The notes: generated from the letters alone by a model not told the origin. A stretch of DNA of 64,000 bases from Site-B1 sp963827785 (GCA_963827785.1 CAWHCT010000018.1:189770-253769), one strand, 5' to 3'. Shown: positions 38,340-48,238, numbered from the stretch's first letter. Program-made: numbers and translations.

Positions 38340-38708
38340 TTGGCAAACAAAATTATACTATACAGACCAGAACTGAGGGAATATGCAAAGTACTTGAGAA
38401 ATAACTCTACGCTTTCGGAAATCTTGCTGTGGCAAAAAATAAAAAATAGAGCATTAGAAGTTCAATTTCATAGACAAGTTCCCATGCTGGATTATATTGT
38501 TGATTTTTATTGTCATGAAATAGGTTTAGCAATAGAAATAGATGGAAGCAGCCATGAATATAAATATTTCTATGACGCTAGAAGACAAGGTAGATTGGAA
38601 AAGGAAGGAGTTCAGTTTATAAGATTTTCGGATTCAGAGATAAAGCAGGAGATGTTTAGTGTTTTACTTTCTCTGGGAGCAAAAATTGACGAATTACTGA
38701 ATAAATAG
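38340..38708 (+). CDS. DUF559 (very-short-patch-repair-like) endonuclease domain protein
   Basis: The 122-aa protein matches DUF559, a restriction-endonuclease-like fold related to Vsr: LRNNSTLSEILLWQKIKNRALE, the RQVPMLDYIVDFYCHE core with D and the EIDGSSHEYK motif (E-x-D-G-x-x-H), then RLEKEGVQFIRFSDSEI. The start is probably the TTG at 38340. No DNA target or partner is known for the stand-alone form. It sits between two genes of the hydroxyproline pathway, just after a repeat, so it looks inserted. Confidence 0.88.
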   Translation: MANKIILYRPELREYAKYLRNNSTLSEILLWQKIKNRALEVQFHRQVPMLDYIVDFYCHEIGLAIEIDGSSHEYKYFYDARRQGRLEKEGVQFIRFSDSEIKQEMFSVLLSLGAKIDELLNK

Positions 38709-38753
38709 ATTTTTATTAAAAGGTTAAATGAAAGTAATTAAAAAATTATAAAA

Positions 38754-39764
38754 TTGGCACGTCATACCTTTCAATGCATTGATGCTCATACATGTGGGAA
38801 TCCTGTTCGAGTAATTAAACAAGGAGGCCCTGAATTAATTGGGGCAAACATGAATGAAAAACGTCTTCATTTTTTAAAGGAATACGATTGGATTCGTAAG
38901 GGATTAATGTTCGAACCTCGTGGTCATGATTTGATGAGTGGTAGTATTTTATATCCTCCACATAATCCGGAAAATGATTTTGCTATTTTGTTTATTGAAA
39001 CATCTGGGTGTTTACCAATGTGCGGGCATGGAACAATTGGTACTATAACAATTGCAATTGAAGAGGGTCTTGTTACTCCTAAAATTCCTGGAAAGATTAG
39101 AATGGAGGCTCCGGCAGGTTTGGTAGAAATTGAATATCAACAACTACATAACAAAGTAGAATGGGTGAAATTAACTAATGTAAAAAGTTATTTGGCTGCC
39201 GAAGGTTTATCAATAGAATGTCCGGAATTAGGAGAAATCACATTTGATGTAGCTTATGGAGGTAACTTTTATGCTATAGTAGATCCACAACCAAATTTTT
39301 CCGGTGTCCACGATTTTAAGGCGAGCAAGATTATTCAATATTCCCAAGTAGTAAGAGATAAAATCAATAAAAAATATGCAGATTGGTTTGTTCATCCGGA
39401 AAATGAGACTATTAGAGACGTCTCACATTTGATGTGGACAGGAAAGCCAATCGATCCATCATCTTCAGGCAGGAATGCAGTGTTTTATGGTGATAAAGCT
39501 ATAGATAGAAGTCCTTGCGGAACTGGAACATCAGCTCGTATGGCTCAATTATATGCTAAAGGCAATTTAAAAGTAGGAGAGGATTTTGTCCATGAAAGTT
39601 ATATTGGTTCCAAGTTTATAGGGCGGATTGAGGAAGAATCAACAATAGCTGGTAAAGTGGCGATAATACCAAGTATTCAAGGTTGGGCAAAAGTTTATGG
39701 ATATAATACAATCATAATTGATGATGAAGATGATCCTTATGCTCATGGTTTTCAAGTGATTTGA
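38754..39764 (+). CDS. proline racemase family, probable 4-hydroxyproline 2-epimerase
   Basis: The 336-aa protein starts at a TTG (the only in-frame option; the ATG at 38728 runs into a stop) with ARHTFQCIDAHTCGNPVR, the usual start of the family. Both catalytic cysteines are present: C90 in GCLPMCGHGT and C255 in RSPCGTGTSAR. Having both Cys separates epimerases and racemases from the dehydratases, which have Thr in place of one. It converts trans-4-hydroxy-L-proline to cis-4-hydroxy-D-proline, the first step of the pathway whose other steps are encoded next door. Confidence 0.92.
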   Translation: MARHTFQCIDAHTCGNPVRVIKQGGPELIGANMNEKRLHFLKEYDWIRKGLMFEPRGHDLMSGSILYPPHNPENDFAILFIETSGCLPMCGHGTIGTITIAIEEGLVTPKIPGKIRMEAPAGLVEIEYQQLHNKVEWVKLTNVKSYLAAEGLSIECPELGEITFDVAYGGNFYAIVDPQPNFSGVHDFKASKIIQYSQVVRDKINKKYADWFVHPENETIRDVSHLMWTGKPIDPSSSGRNAVFYGDKAIDRSPCGTGTSARMAQLYAKGNLKVGEDFVHESYIGSKFIGRIEEESTIAGKVAIIPSIQGWAKVYGYNTIIIDDEDDPYAHGFQVI

Positions 39765-39818
39765 TTCAATGAATCAAATCATCCTGAATTTATTTCGGGA
39801 TCTTATAAATAGAATTAA

Positions 39819-41066
39819 ATGTCAAAAGAAGTAATCATAATAGGTGGTGGAGTAATTGGACTTTGTTCTGCTTACTATCTTCAAAAGGAAGGTCATAAAG
39901 TTACGGTTATTGATATGTCTAATATGGATACGGGAGCATCCTATGTCAATGCGGGCTATATTTCTCCGAGTCATTTAATTCCACTTTCAGCTCCAGGTGT
40001 TATGAAAAAAGGATTGAAATGGATGTTCAATCCGGCTAGTCCATTATACATTAAACCCAGATTAAATATTGAATTTTTAAAATGGGTGTGGGCATTTAAT
40101 AGATCATGTAACCAAAACCATGTTAAAAAGGCTATTCCCGCAATAAAGAATATAACTGTATTTAGTCAGGAATTATATGATGAAATAAGAAATGATGAGA
40201 ATTTCAAATTTCATTTTGAAAAGAAAGGACTTTTAATGTTGTGTCAAACGGATAAAATGCTGGAAGAAGAATCAAAAATTGTTCAGTTAGCAAAAAATGA
40301 AGGGTTTGACGCAGAAATTCTATCCACTGTTCAGTTAAAAAAATTGGAACCGGATGCTGTAATCAATACAATAGGTGCCTCTTACTACAAATGTGATTAT
40401 CATTCAACCCCTCATGAATTCATGGAAGAGTTAAAAGTGTATTTAGGAAATAATGGTGTCGAATTATTAAAAAAAGAAAAAGTAGAAGACCTGGAGTTAT
40501 ATAATAACAAAATACTATCCGTTAAAACTACGAGAGGTATTAAAAAAGCGGACGAATTTGTTTTGGCATCAGGATCCTGGAGTCCGCTAATTTCGAAAAA
40601 AATTGGATTGAAAATGTTATTACAGGCAGGCAAAGGTTACAGAATTGATTCTAAAAATCCTACGGGCATAACAATACCTGCAATATTAACAGAATCTAAA
40701 GTAGCTATTACACCAATGAATGGGTTTACACGTTTTGCGGGTACAATGGAAATAGCCGGTATAAATCAAGGTATCAATAAAATAAGGGTTGATGCTATTT
40801 CAAAAGCTGTTTCAAATTATTACCCTGAAATTCAACTTACAGAAGAAGAAAAGTCTAATTCCACTTCAGGATTACGTCCATTATCACCAGATGGATTACC
40901 CTTTATTGGTAAATCTAAAACTTGTGAAAATTTAACCATTGCAACGGGTCATGCCATGATGGGGTGGAGTATGGCAACAGCAACAGGAAAATTGGTTTCT
41001 GAAATTATATCAGAGAAAAAAACATCACTAAATTTAAGTCCGTTTAATCCGGATAGAAGATTTTGA
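39819..41066 (+). CDS. FAD-dependent D-amino-acid dehydrogenase, probable cis-4-hydroxy-D-proline dehydrogenase
   Basis: The 415-aa protein is a DadA-like (DAO superfamily) flavoenzyme with the FAD-binding start VIIIGGGVIGLCSAYYLQ and the C-terminal GLRPLSPDGLPFIGKS and GHAMMGWSMATATGKL segments. In this setting it oxidises cis-4-hydroxy-D-proline to the pyrroline carboxylate that the DapA-family enzyme deaminates. It is the last gene of the unit and ends right where the convergent peptidase gene ends. Confidence 0.92.
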   Translation: MSKEVIIIGGGVIGLCSAYYLQKEGHKVTVIDMSNMDTGASYVNAGYISPSHLIPLSAPGVMKKGLKWMFNPASPLYIKPRLNIEFLKWVWAFNRSCNQNHVKKAIPAIKNITVFSQELYDEIRNDENFKFHFEKKGLLMLCQTDKMLEEESKIVQLAKNEGFDAEILSTVQLKKLEPDAVINTIGASYYKCDYHSTPHEFMEELKVYLGNNGVELLKKEKVEDLELYNNKILSVKTTRGIKKADEFVLASGSWSPLISKKIGLKMLLQAGKGYRIDSKNPTGITIPAILTESKVAITPMNGFTRFAGTMEIAGINQGINKIRVDAISKAVSNYYPEIQLTEEEKSNSTSGLRPLSPDGLPFIGKSKTCENLTIATGHAMMGWSMATATGKLVSEIISEKKTSLNLSPFNPDRRF

Positions 41067-42381
41067 TTATTCTGTTAGCCAGCCATCAATTATTTCATAG
41101 ATCTGTTTCTGATTGTCATCATCAAAGCTTCTAATTCGTGTCTCTGTGATTTCCTTTAGGTTGTACAAACTTATACACTTCTCTTTTCGAGGCATCCTCT
41201 GGTAGATCGACCGCAGTTGCACTCCAGGCATCGTATTCTCCATAAATAAATAGCATTTTTTCTACTGAATTATCTAAATACGATTTTATCTCCTGCATTG
41301 GTCGTGGGTTGAAGGGTTTTGTAATACCATCAGGGAACGCCCAATCAAATTTATAGATCTCTTCAGTATTCAAGTATTTTTTGAAAGGAGCTGTTTCATA
41401 ACCATAGATACCCTGCTCTGTCAAAGCAGCCCAAAAGTATGGCTGAAGTTCATCAACTGCTTTTTCTTCGAAAAAGTCATAACCAACAACATCAATTAAA
41501 TGTTTATAAATATCTTGTACTGTTGCATTTGAACTTGGGATAAATTCTATTGGAAATCCCCATTGCCAAAAAGCAAATGAGTATTCCAAAATTGTATAAT
41601 CAATTGCTTTCTCAACACCAAACTCCCAGGTCATTCTTTCTTTTTCAGCCACCAGTTTCATCATCTCTAAAAGAGCCTCTCTATTCTCAAAACATAGATC
41701 CTGAAATTCTTTAACTTTTGTTCTATCCTCCTCAGTACTTACACTTTTTAAAAATTCATAAACTCTTGGGTCCTCACGTTGAAAATTTAAAGGGCCAACA
41801 TAACAAACGCAGGCATCTACATTTTTTGGAAAATATCGACGATGAGCCATGGTAGTTTGGCATCCTTTAGAAATTCCTGTTGAAATGAATTTCGCATTTG
41901 GGTAAAGAACATTTCTAATAGCATCAATAATAATTGCCTGGTCTTTAGCAGCATTCTCAATAGTAAGCGTATTCCAATTAATATTATCTGGACGGGAATT
42001 ATTAAAATAACGATGTTCAATAGTAAGCTGATTTGCATTGTAATGGTTAGCTAATTCGCCTGCAGATTCAGGGCCAATTCCATAGCCTCTTAACTCTACG
42101 ATTACAGGTAGAGTGTCATTTTCAAAACCTAAAAAAACACGTTGTCTAAACGTGCCTTTAGATAAATCGTTATGGTCAACATGTTGTTCAAACCATATTT
42201 CATAATTCTCATCGAAATGACTAACTGATTCCCTTTTTTCAATGCTAACTATATTTTTAATGGATGCTAGTTTTTCAAAATTTGAAACTTCAACTTTTGG
42301 TAGAACAACTTCCTGAGTTGTTTTACAACTTATGAGAAATAAAACAAAAAATAACAGATAAAATGAACGAGTTAATTTCAT
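41067..42381 (-). CDS. S37-type serine peptidase lipoprotein (C-terminal frameshift)
   Basis: An ORF from 42381 to 41131 gives 416 aa, but removing one base near 41143 extends it with IRSFDDDNQKQIYEIIDGW and a stop at 41067, immediately beside the convergent gene's stop. The full product would be about 437 aa. It has a lipobox (LFLISC), then an alpha/beta-hydrolase core with LTIEHRYFNNSRP and the nucleophile Ser in ISTGISKGCQTTMAHR (the GxSKG pattern of S37/S28-type prolyl tripeptidyl peptidases), a likely Asp in FIYGEYDAWSAT and His in PKGNH. It probably releases N-terminal tri- or tetrapeptides at the cell envelope, which would fit a supply of hydroxyproline peptides to the neighbouring pathway. 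Confidence 0.75.
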
Positions 42382-42589
42382 AATAATATGGATTTTAAAA
42401 TCCTGACAAAAGCATCAATTTTATTAAGTCAAGATTGTTATAAAATTAATAAAATGATGGTAAGAATTATATTTTAAGTTTGGTTTTGGTATTTGAAAAG
42501 TCGTATTATATAGAATTGAGCTTAGTTATTTAGTACACAAATAATTTAGTGCAAATAAAGATATAATATCCTATTTCTTTTTAAAATAA
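42382..42589. other. AT-rich junction before the truncated asnB
   Basis: No coding sequence can be followed here in any frame. The asparagine synthase sense begins abruptly at about 42590, so a deletion or rearrangement end lies in this stretch, or the sequence itself is misjoined. Confidence 0.4.
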
Positions 42590-43459
42590 TTTCCAGCAGA
42601 CGAACTTTTAGGCGGTTACAATATTTTTAAGGAAACTAAAATTAAACATTTTTGGGCAAAGATCCACATTCAAAATATCGACCTTTATTGTTGAAGAAAC
42701 TTATATCCGTATATACCGCAAATAAAGAATGCCAATAGCAATATGTTAAAAATGTTCTTCGGATATAAACTCAATGAAACCAAATCACCGATTTATTCTC
42801 ATTTATTGACGATGGAACAATACCTCGAGGATCAAGAATTATTTATCGAAAGCGTATAAAGAAGACATTAACAGTTACGATCCAGTTTCAGAAATCGAAA
42901 AACAATTAGAAGATAAACTTGGAAGGGTATGATTATCTAACAAAGGCACAATTGATAGAATTAAATTTCTTTATGTCAGGATATCTTGTTGTCATCGCAA
43001 GGAGATAGAATGGCAATGGCAAATTCAATTGAAGGACAGATATCCATTTTTGGATCATAGAGTAATTGAATTTTGTATGAAGCTTACATCCAGATTTAAA
43101 ACTAAATGGCTTAAATGAAAAATATTTGCTTAAAAAAATGATGAAAGGTAGGTTGCCAGAAGCCAATTTTAAATAGATCAAAGCAAGCATACAGAGCGCC
43201 AATTAGAAGTACTTTTATTTCAGAAGAAATGCCAGAATATTTAAAAGAAATGCTATCAGAAGAAAAGATCAAGGAATTTGGTATTTTTAATCCAAAACAT
43301 GTCAATCAGTTGATAAAGAAAATGAAACTAAATAAACAAGTATCTGAAATAGATAATATGGCAATTACTGCAGTTCTTTCAACTCAAATATTACATGACT
43401 TATTTATTAACAGATCAATGCCTAAATTACAGGAAAATGAACTTGGTAGTATTGGATAA
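42590..43459 (+). pseudogene. asparagine synthase C-terminal domain (asnB), truncated and frame-broken
   Basis: Reading through shifting frames gives the synthetase half of an asnB-type enzyme: ADELLGGYNIFKETKIKHFW, SPIYSHLL, QGDRMAMANSIEGRYPFLDH, NEKYLLKKMMKGRLPE, SKQAYRAPIRSTFISEE, and a clean last part (43229-43459). The N-terminal glutaminase domain, with its Cys2 nucleophile, and the PP-loop are absent: the sense starts at the ADE of the GEGADE motif. Most frame changes are single added bases. Such enzymes amidate carboxylates, often in polysaccharide or natural-product clusters. The nadE-like gene 39 bp downstream suggests an operon. Confidence 0.75.
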
Positions 43460-43498
43460 AACAGTATTAGACTAATCAACTCTTAAAAACAATCAATT

Positions 43499-44490
43499 AT
43501 GGGAAATCAACAACACGAAAACCTTTTTCAAAAGATATTTTACATATCGAAAATATTGAGATCAGTTTGTAATGAAATAATATCGAAAACTTAAGAAACG
43601 ATGTTTCAAAAAAGCTACAACGAAGAGGAGCAGTTATTGGTATTAGTGGAGGAATTGATTCTTCAGTTTGTATGGCATTATCAGCAAAGGCATTTGGACC
43701 TGAAAAACGTAACGGCAATTATGCTTCCAGAACAAGATTCCAGTGATGATAGTAGAATGTTAGCTGAAAAATTAGCTGCTAAATTTGATGTAACTAATAC
43801 CTTAGTGGAAAATATTACTAAAGCATTAGAAGGATTTGGTTGTTACCAAAGAAGAGATGAAGCTATTGCGAGAGTAATTACAGATTTTGATCCAGAAGTT
43901 GATAAAGCGAAAATTGAAATTAAACAAGATATAGCATCAAATTTGCCACCTGCATTTTCAATAACAGTCATAAAACCAAATGGTGAAGTAATAAGTAAAT
44001 TATTACCAGTAAAAGAATATCTGCAAATTGTAGCAGCTACAAATTTTAAACAACGTAGTAGAATGTCCATGTTGTATTATCATGCAGAAAGATTGCATTA
44101 TGCTGTAATTGGCACACCAAATAAACATGAAGTAGAACAAGGATTTTTTGTAAAATATGGTGATGGTGGTGCAGATGTGATGCCAATAGGACATTTATAT
44201 AAAACTCAGGTTTATCAAATAGCACAGTCATTTAGGAGTGCCACAGGAAATTATTGACAGAACACCAACAACTGATACTTATACAGCGGAACAAACACAA
44301 GAAGATTTCTTTTACCAAATGCCTTTCGAGTCTATGGATTTAATTTGGTATGGTTGGGAAAATGGTTATCCTGCAGATGAAGTTGGAAAGGTAATGGATA
44401 GATCATGCTCAGGAAATTGAAAACATCTATAAAAATTTTGAAAGAAAAAGAAAAACTACGGAATACTTAAGAATGAAGCCAATATTTTAA
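43499..44490 (+). pseudogene. NAD synthase-like ATP-pyrophosphatase (nadE paralogue), frame-broken
   Basis: The restored sense from the ATG at 43499 includes KDILHIENIE, the PP-loop VIGISGGIDSSVCMALSAKA, the NFKQRSRMSMLYYHAERLHY segment, VIGTPNKHE and YGDGGADVMPIGHLYKTQVY, all standard for ammonia-dependent NAD synthases; a long part (43601-44257) is intact in one frame. About 330 residues is longer than a usual NadE. The neighbours (asnB, acyl-CoA ligase) suggest it works as a pathway amide synthase or a local NadE paralogue, not as the housekeeping enzyme. Frame breaks are single added bases. Confidence 0.78.
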
Positions 44491-44502
44491 TTACTTAAAT
44501 AA

Positions 44503-45974
44503 ATGAATGTTTTTGATTACTTTTTTGATTCCACTAAAGATCTTGAAAAAGATTTCCTGTTGGGTTCTAAAGAAACAATTTCATTTAAAAAACTATATAA
44601 TGATAGTTTAAAAGTCGCATCTTATTTAAAAGAAAACAGTTGGTGAAGGTCAAAACATATTATTGATTAGCCCAAACTCTGTTTTTTTTATGACTGCTTA
44701 TTTAGGGATTTTAAAATCTGGAAATATCTGCATTCCACTAAATTATGCAATTGAACAAAGTAATTTAGATTATATAATTAATACTACAGAAAGTACTATT
44801 GTTTTTATAACCAAAAGTTTAAAACCTAAGCTGAATTTCAATCAAAGATGTACAGTTAATTGACGAAGATGAATTCTCTAAGAATTATTGAAAACCAGAA
44901 TATAATTAATTTCAATTCAGGTTTTGATGAAGATCAGGTGGCAGAAATAATTTTTACATCAGGCTCGACAGGAGAGCCAAAAGGAGTAATGATTAGTCAT
45001 AAAAATATTATTGCAAACACAGATTCGATAATCGAATATTTAAATTTAGGCTCAAAATGACATAATGTGTGTAGTTTTACCATTCTTTTATTGTTATGGT
45101 TTGTCACTTGTTGCATACACATTTAAAAGTTGGAGGTTCAATTGTATTAAACAATAGTTTTATGTTTTTAGGTACGGTAATCAATGATCTTAAAGAATTA
45201 TAAGTGCACTGGATTTGCTGGTGTACCAAGTCATTTTCAAATTCTACTTAAAAAATCGCAAATCGTTTAAAACTACCGAGTTTCCAGATCTGAAATATGT
45301 GACGCAGGCAGGTGGTAAACTGCATGCTGTTTTTATTGAGGAATTTGTAAAGTCATTTCCAAAGATAGATTTTTACGTCATGTACGGTCAAACAGAAGCA
45401 ACTGCTCGATTGTCTTATTTACCACCAGAATTGGTTAAAACCAAAGATACTTCAATTGGAAAAGCAATACCTGGAGTGAATTTAAAGATAGTTAATGAAA
45501 AAGGAGAAGAAGTTAGCTATAGATGAAGAAGGAGAATTATTGGCCAAAGGAGATAATATCATGTTAGGCTATTATAAAGATGAAAAAGGAACAAATAAAG
45601 GCTCATAAAAAATGGTTGGTTACATACGGGTGATATGGCTAAAGTAGATGAAGACGGATTTTTCTATTTAGTTGGCGCGAAAAAAAGAAATAATTAAAGT
45701 AGGAGGCAAACGTGTGAGTCCTAAGGAAATTGAAGAAGTAATACTTTCAGTTCCGGAAGTTGTAGACTGCACGATTAAAGGTGTTGAAGATGAACTTGTT
45801 AGGTGAAGCAATTCAAGCCACTATAGTTTTAAGCAAGAAAATGGATGAAGCTGTTAATGAAAGAAAAAATCTTAAAACTATGTTCTAGAAAATTTGGCGA
45901 GTTATAAAATTCCTCAAAAAATTATTTTTGAAACTTCTATAAAAATGAGTTCAACAGGGAAAAAAATAAAATAA
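44503..45974 (+). pseudogene. AMP-dependent acyl-CoA/acyl-ACP ligase, frame-broken at about a dozen sites
   Basis: From the ATG at 44503 (13 bp after the nadE-like gene) a full ANL-superfamily ligase of about 480 residues can be read: NILLISPNSVFFMTAYLGIL, the P-loop IIFTSGSTGEPKGVMISHKN, FAGVPSHFQILL, the A5 motif YVMYGQTEATARLSYLP, the A7-A8 region WLHTGDMAKVDEDGFFYLVG and IIKVGGKRVSPKEIEE, and the A10 Lys in SSTGKKIK at the very end. In every break I worked through, removing a single base restores the frame; no motif residue is lost. It would activate a small carboxylic acid as an adenylate and thioester. No carrier protein is visible nearby. Confidence 0.8.
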
Positions 45975-46044
45975 TGAATTATTGTAAATTGTTAGCGCTT
46001 TAGGTATTCTACGAGTTAATCTTATTATAAATGACTCCATGAAA

Positions 46045-46657
46045 TCAGGAGGAATTTCTGTCAAAAGATACATTTTTTCTAAACAAAAAATATTTTTCTT
46101 CTCTAAGAATATAAGGTATGAAATCCGGCATAATAGAAAGACCTTACAGGTATTATTATTGCTGGCAAGAGCAAAAGTTATTGCATATTTAGCACCTTCC
46201 TTTTTAACTAATTCACAAGTGTCATAAATAAAAGCAGGTATTATTCCCATTCCTCTGAAATTTAGGAACTGTAAAAACATCTTCTAATAAGACTTCATTT
46301 TGTTTTAAAGTTGGAAACGTTTCTCCCCAAATATTTTTTAACTTTTCATTTTGGGAAGAGTCAATGGCCCAAAGTCGAGCACAAGGCATGGCATCCTTTG
46401 TCTTTGCAACATAACATTTTTGAAACAGATAAATTAACCCATTGTTTAGTATTGTCTTCGAAATATTCTTTTTCACCAGATATTGAAATATCTGTAGATA
46501 TATTTCTTAATACTTTTGGTCTTGATATTTTTTCTACAAGATTTCGTTTAAAACCCAAGGCAACTTCCTTAAAATAGAAAGTTCGTATAAACAGAACCCA
46601 GATGTATTGAAACCTACCTTGTTTTAATAACATGAATATATAAGTAATTTTTTCCAA
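46045..46657 (-). pseudogene. GNAT family N-acetyltransferase, frame-broken
   Basis: On the minus strand the pieces join as KITYIFMLLKQGRFQYIWVL, FYFKEVALGFKRNL, KTKDAMPCARLWAIDSSQNE, NEVLLEDVFTVPKF, RGMGIIPAFIYDTCE (the acetyl-CoA-binding loop RGxG), VKKEGAKYAITFALASNN and YYAGFHTYILREEKYFLF, with a stop at 46045. That is a GNAT acyltransferase of about 200 aa. Several single-base frame changes are needed. It converges with the acyl ligase gene, whose stop is 70 bp away, and may belong to the same pathway. Confidence 0.65.
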
Positions 46658-46737
46658 GAGTCCATTTGTAATTGGACAAATGATAAAACTTTCAGATTGC
46701 TAATATCTATGCCCTAAAGATCCTTATTAACATAAGA

Positions 46738-46956
46738 TGAATGACCATGTAGAATTTGATCAAAAGGCAAAGCGAAGATTGCTAGTATTCAGTTGTACTT
46801 ATAAAGGATCTTAAAGTAAAAGGTTCAAGTATGGTTGCAAAGCAAGGAACAGCCGTTAGAAATATTCGCTTAGACCATGAAAATGCCGAATATATTGAAG
46901 GCAAAGTAGATGGTCAACAAATCGTAATCATTACCAAATACGTTAAAAAAATATAA
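46738..46956 (+). pseudogene. PhnA/YjdM-like zinc-ribbon protein, C-terminal part
   Basis: From 46795 the frame reads VLIKDLKVKGSSMVAKQGTA, then VRNIRLDHENAEYIEGKVDG and QQIVIITKYVKKI with a stop at 46954-46956. This is the C-terminal SH3-like domain of the PhnA (alkylphosphonate-utilisation-associated, YjdM) family. The N-terminal zinc ribbon with its CxxC pairs is not visible; the sequence before 46795 is degraded or erroneous. Confidence 0.65.
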
Positions 46957-47039
46957 AAGTTAGTTCGAGTGAAATCGTGAAACAATTTAATATCAAGAAC
47001 TATCACTTGCTGATATAATTTCTTGAATAAAACTTAAAG

Positions 47040-48145
47040 TTACAGCATCTTTTGCTGCTTTTTATAGAACGCATCCGCCTGCAATTGCATTAATTCCCGA
47101 GCCATTTTCCTTTTGTAATTATATAATTCTTCTTCTTCAGTAATATCACCATAAACCCTGTCATTTATATTATTATCCGCATTTAGCATAACTTTTCTTT
47201 GATAGGCTTTTTGGCTTGTCCAGGTCCTGACTTCATTTTCGGCATCTTCAAATTTAAAATCATATTCTCCTTTTGGAGATAATAATTTTGCAAAAATAGG
47301 GGAGGTCTCAATTGCCAGGAACAATAAGAAAATAAAAAACGATGGCAACCATGGTAATTTGGTTAAGGCATTTACACGCGCCATTAAACCATCAAAGCCA
47401 TCGATTATAGGTTGTGATGTTGAAACTTGATTATTCATATTCTGTAATTAAAGCTTAGCTATTTCAGTTTCAGTTGAAGCTATTCTTTGCTTATTTTCTG
47501 TTTTAAGTATTTGTAATTCGGCAAGTAGAGCGTCATGTTTTTCACGTTTTTCTTTATATACAGGACCTTTTCCTAATAGCATAGGTACCTTCTCGTACCT
47601 TCAGCTTCAGCAATATAGGTGTCATAAAGAGAATTTACTTCTGCTTCTTTGGACTCAATTTGGTTTTGAAGTGTGGAAATACTTTTTTTCAGATCTTCAG
47701 TTTTCGGAATATATTGTTGTGCTATTTGTTCTTTGTTCTCAAGTGTCATCTGGTTTTTTTCAGTCAGTAATACCTGATTGATCTCTTTCTCAAAGATCTT
47801 TAACTCTAATGGTTTCGAAATGACAACAGCAATAATTACAGCCAAAATAATTCGTGGTGATGCCTGAATTAATTCATCTATAAAATTGTCGCGCTTTTTA
47901 ATTGTGGAAACGATAAATCTGTCAAGATTAAAGATTAAAAGTCCCCATACAAATCCAAAAAATATGGATGCCAATAGATTGTCAAAAACAGTATGCAATG
48001 CATAACTAGCGGCAATGAATGCCATAACTGCGGTAAAGAAAACCGTAGCTCCAATACCCGCGTATTTGTTTTGTTCGCCTACAGAACAATCTTTTAAAAT
48101 AGTTGTGTCCGAACCTGAGCAGATTAAAAAGAATTGCTTTAACAT
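47040..48145 (-). pseudogene. DUF4407 membrane protein, frame-broken
   Basis: Two ORFs (47573-48145 and 47040-47438) and the sense between them (VPMLLGKGPVYKEKREKHDA) form one DUF4407 protein of about 365 aa. It has four membrane helices: two near residues 25-70 (FFTAVMAFIAASYALH, LASIFFGFVWGLLIFNLDRF), one near 95 (IILAVIIAVVISKPLELKIF), and the last in PWLPSFFIFLLFLAIETSPI; between the third and last is a long coiled coil. One extra base near 47587 and an in-frame TAA near 47450 interrupt it. The family is widespread in Bacteroidota and Actinobacteria with unknown function. Confidence 0.75.
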
Positions 48146-48163
48146 AATGATTATTTTGATTGA

Positions 48164-48186
48164 TGATCCTTCGACTAAGCTCAGGA
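48164..48186. repeat. short imperfect palindrome (atccttcgac...gctcagga type)
   Basis: gatccttcgactaagctcagg upstream of the DUF4407 start. Variants of this sequence are frequent between genes in Bacteroidota. Only this one clear copy lies in the window. Confidence 0.4.
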
Positions 48187-48238
48187 AAATTTATCTATTA
48201 GAACGCTATTGGCTCTAATTTGTTACACAATTGTCCAT

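Noticed and set aside
43003..44231. Several minus-strand ORFs of 60-89 codons opposite asnB and the NAD synthase-like gene
   Set aside because: The plus strand carries clear family motifs there; the minus-strand products are Cys/Phe/Ile-rich shadows.
42590..45974. An alternative genetic code or stop-codon recoding to explain the many stops
   Set aside because: The stops disappear by frame change, not by reading a codon as sense, and neighbouring genes use all three stops normally.
47040..47438. A separate 132-aa membrane protein gene
   Set aside because: It is the C-terminal part of the DUF4407 protein: the last helix and tail continue the sense of the upstream ORF.
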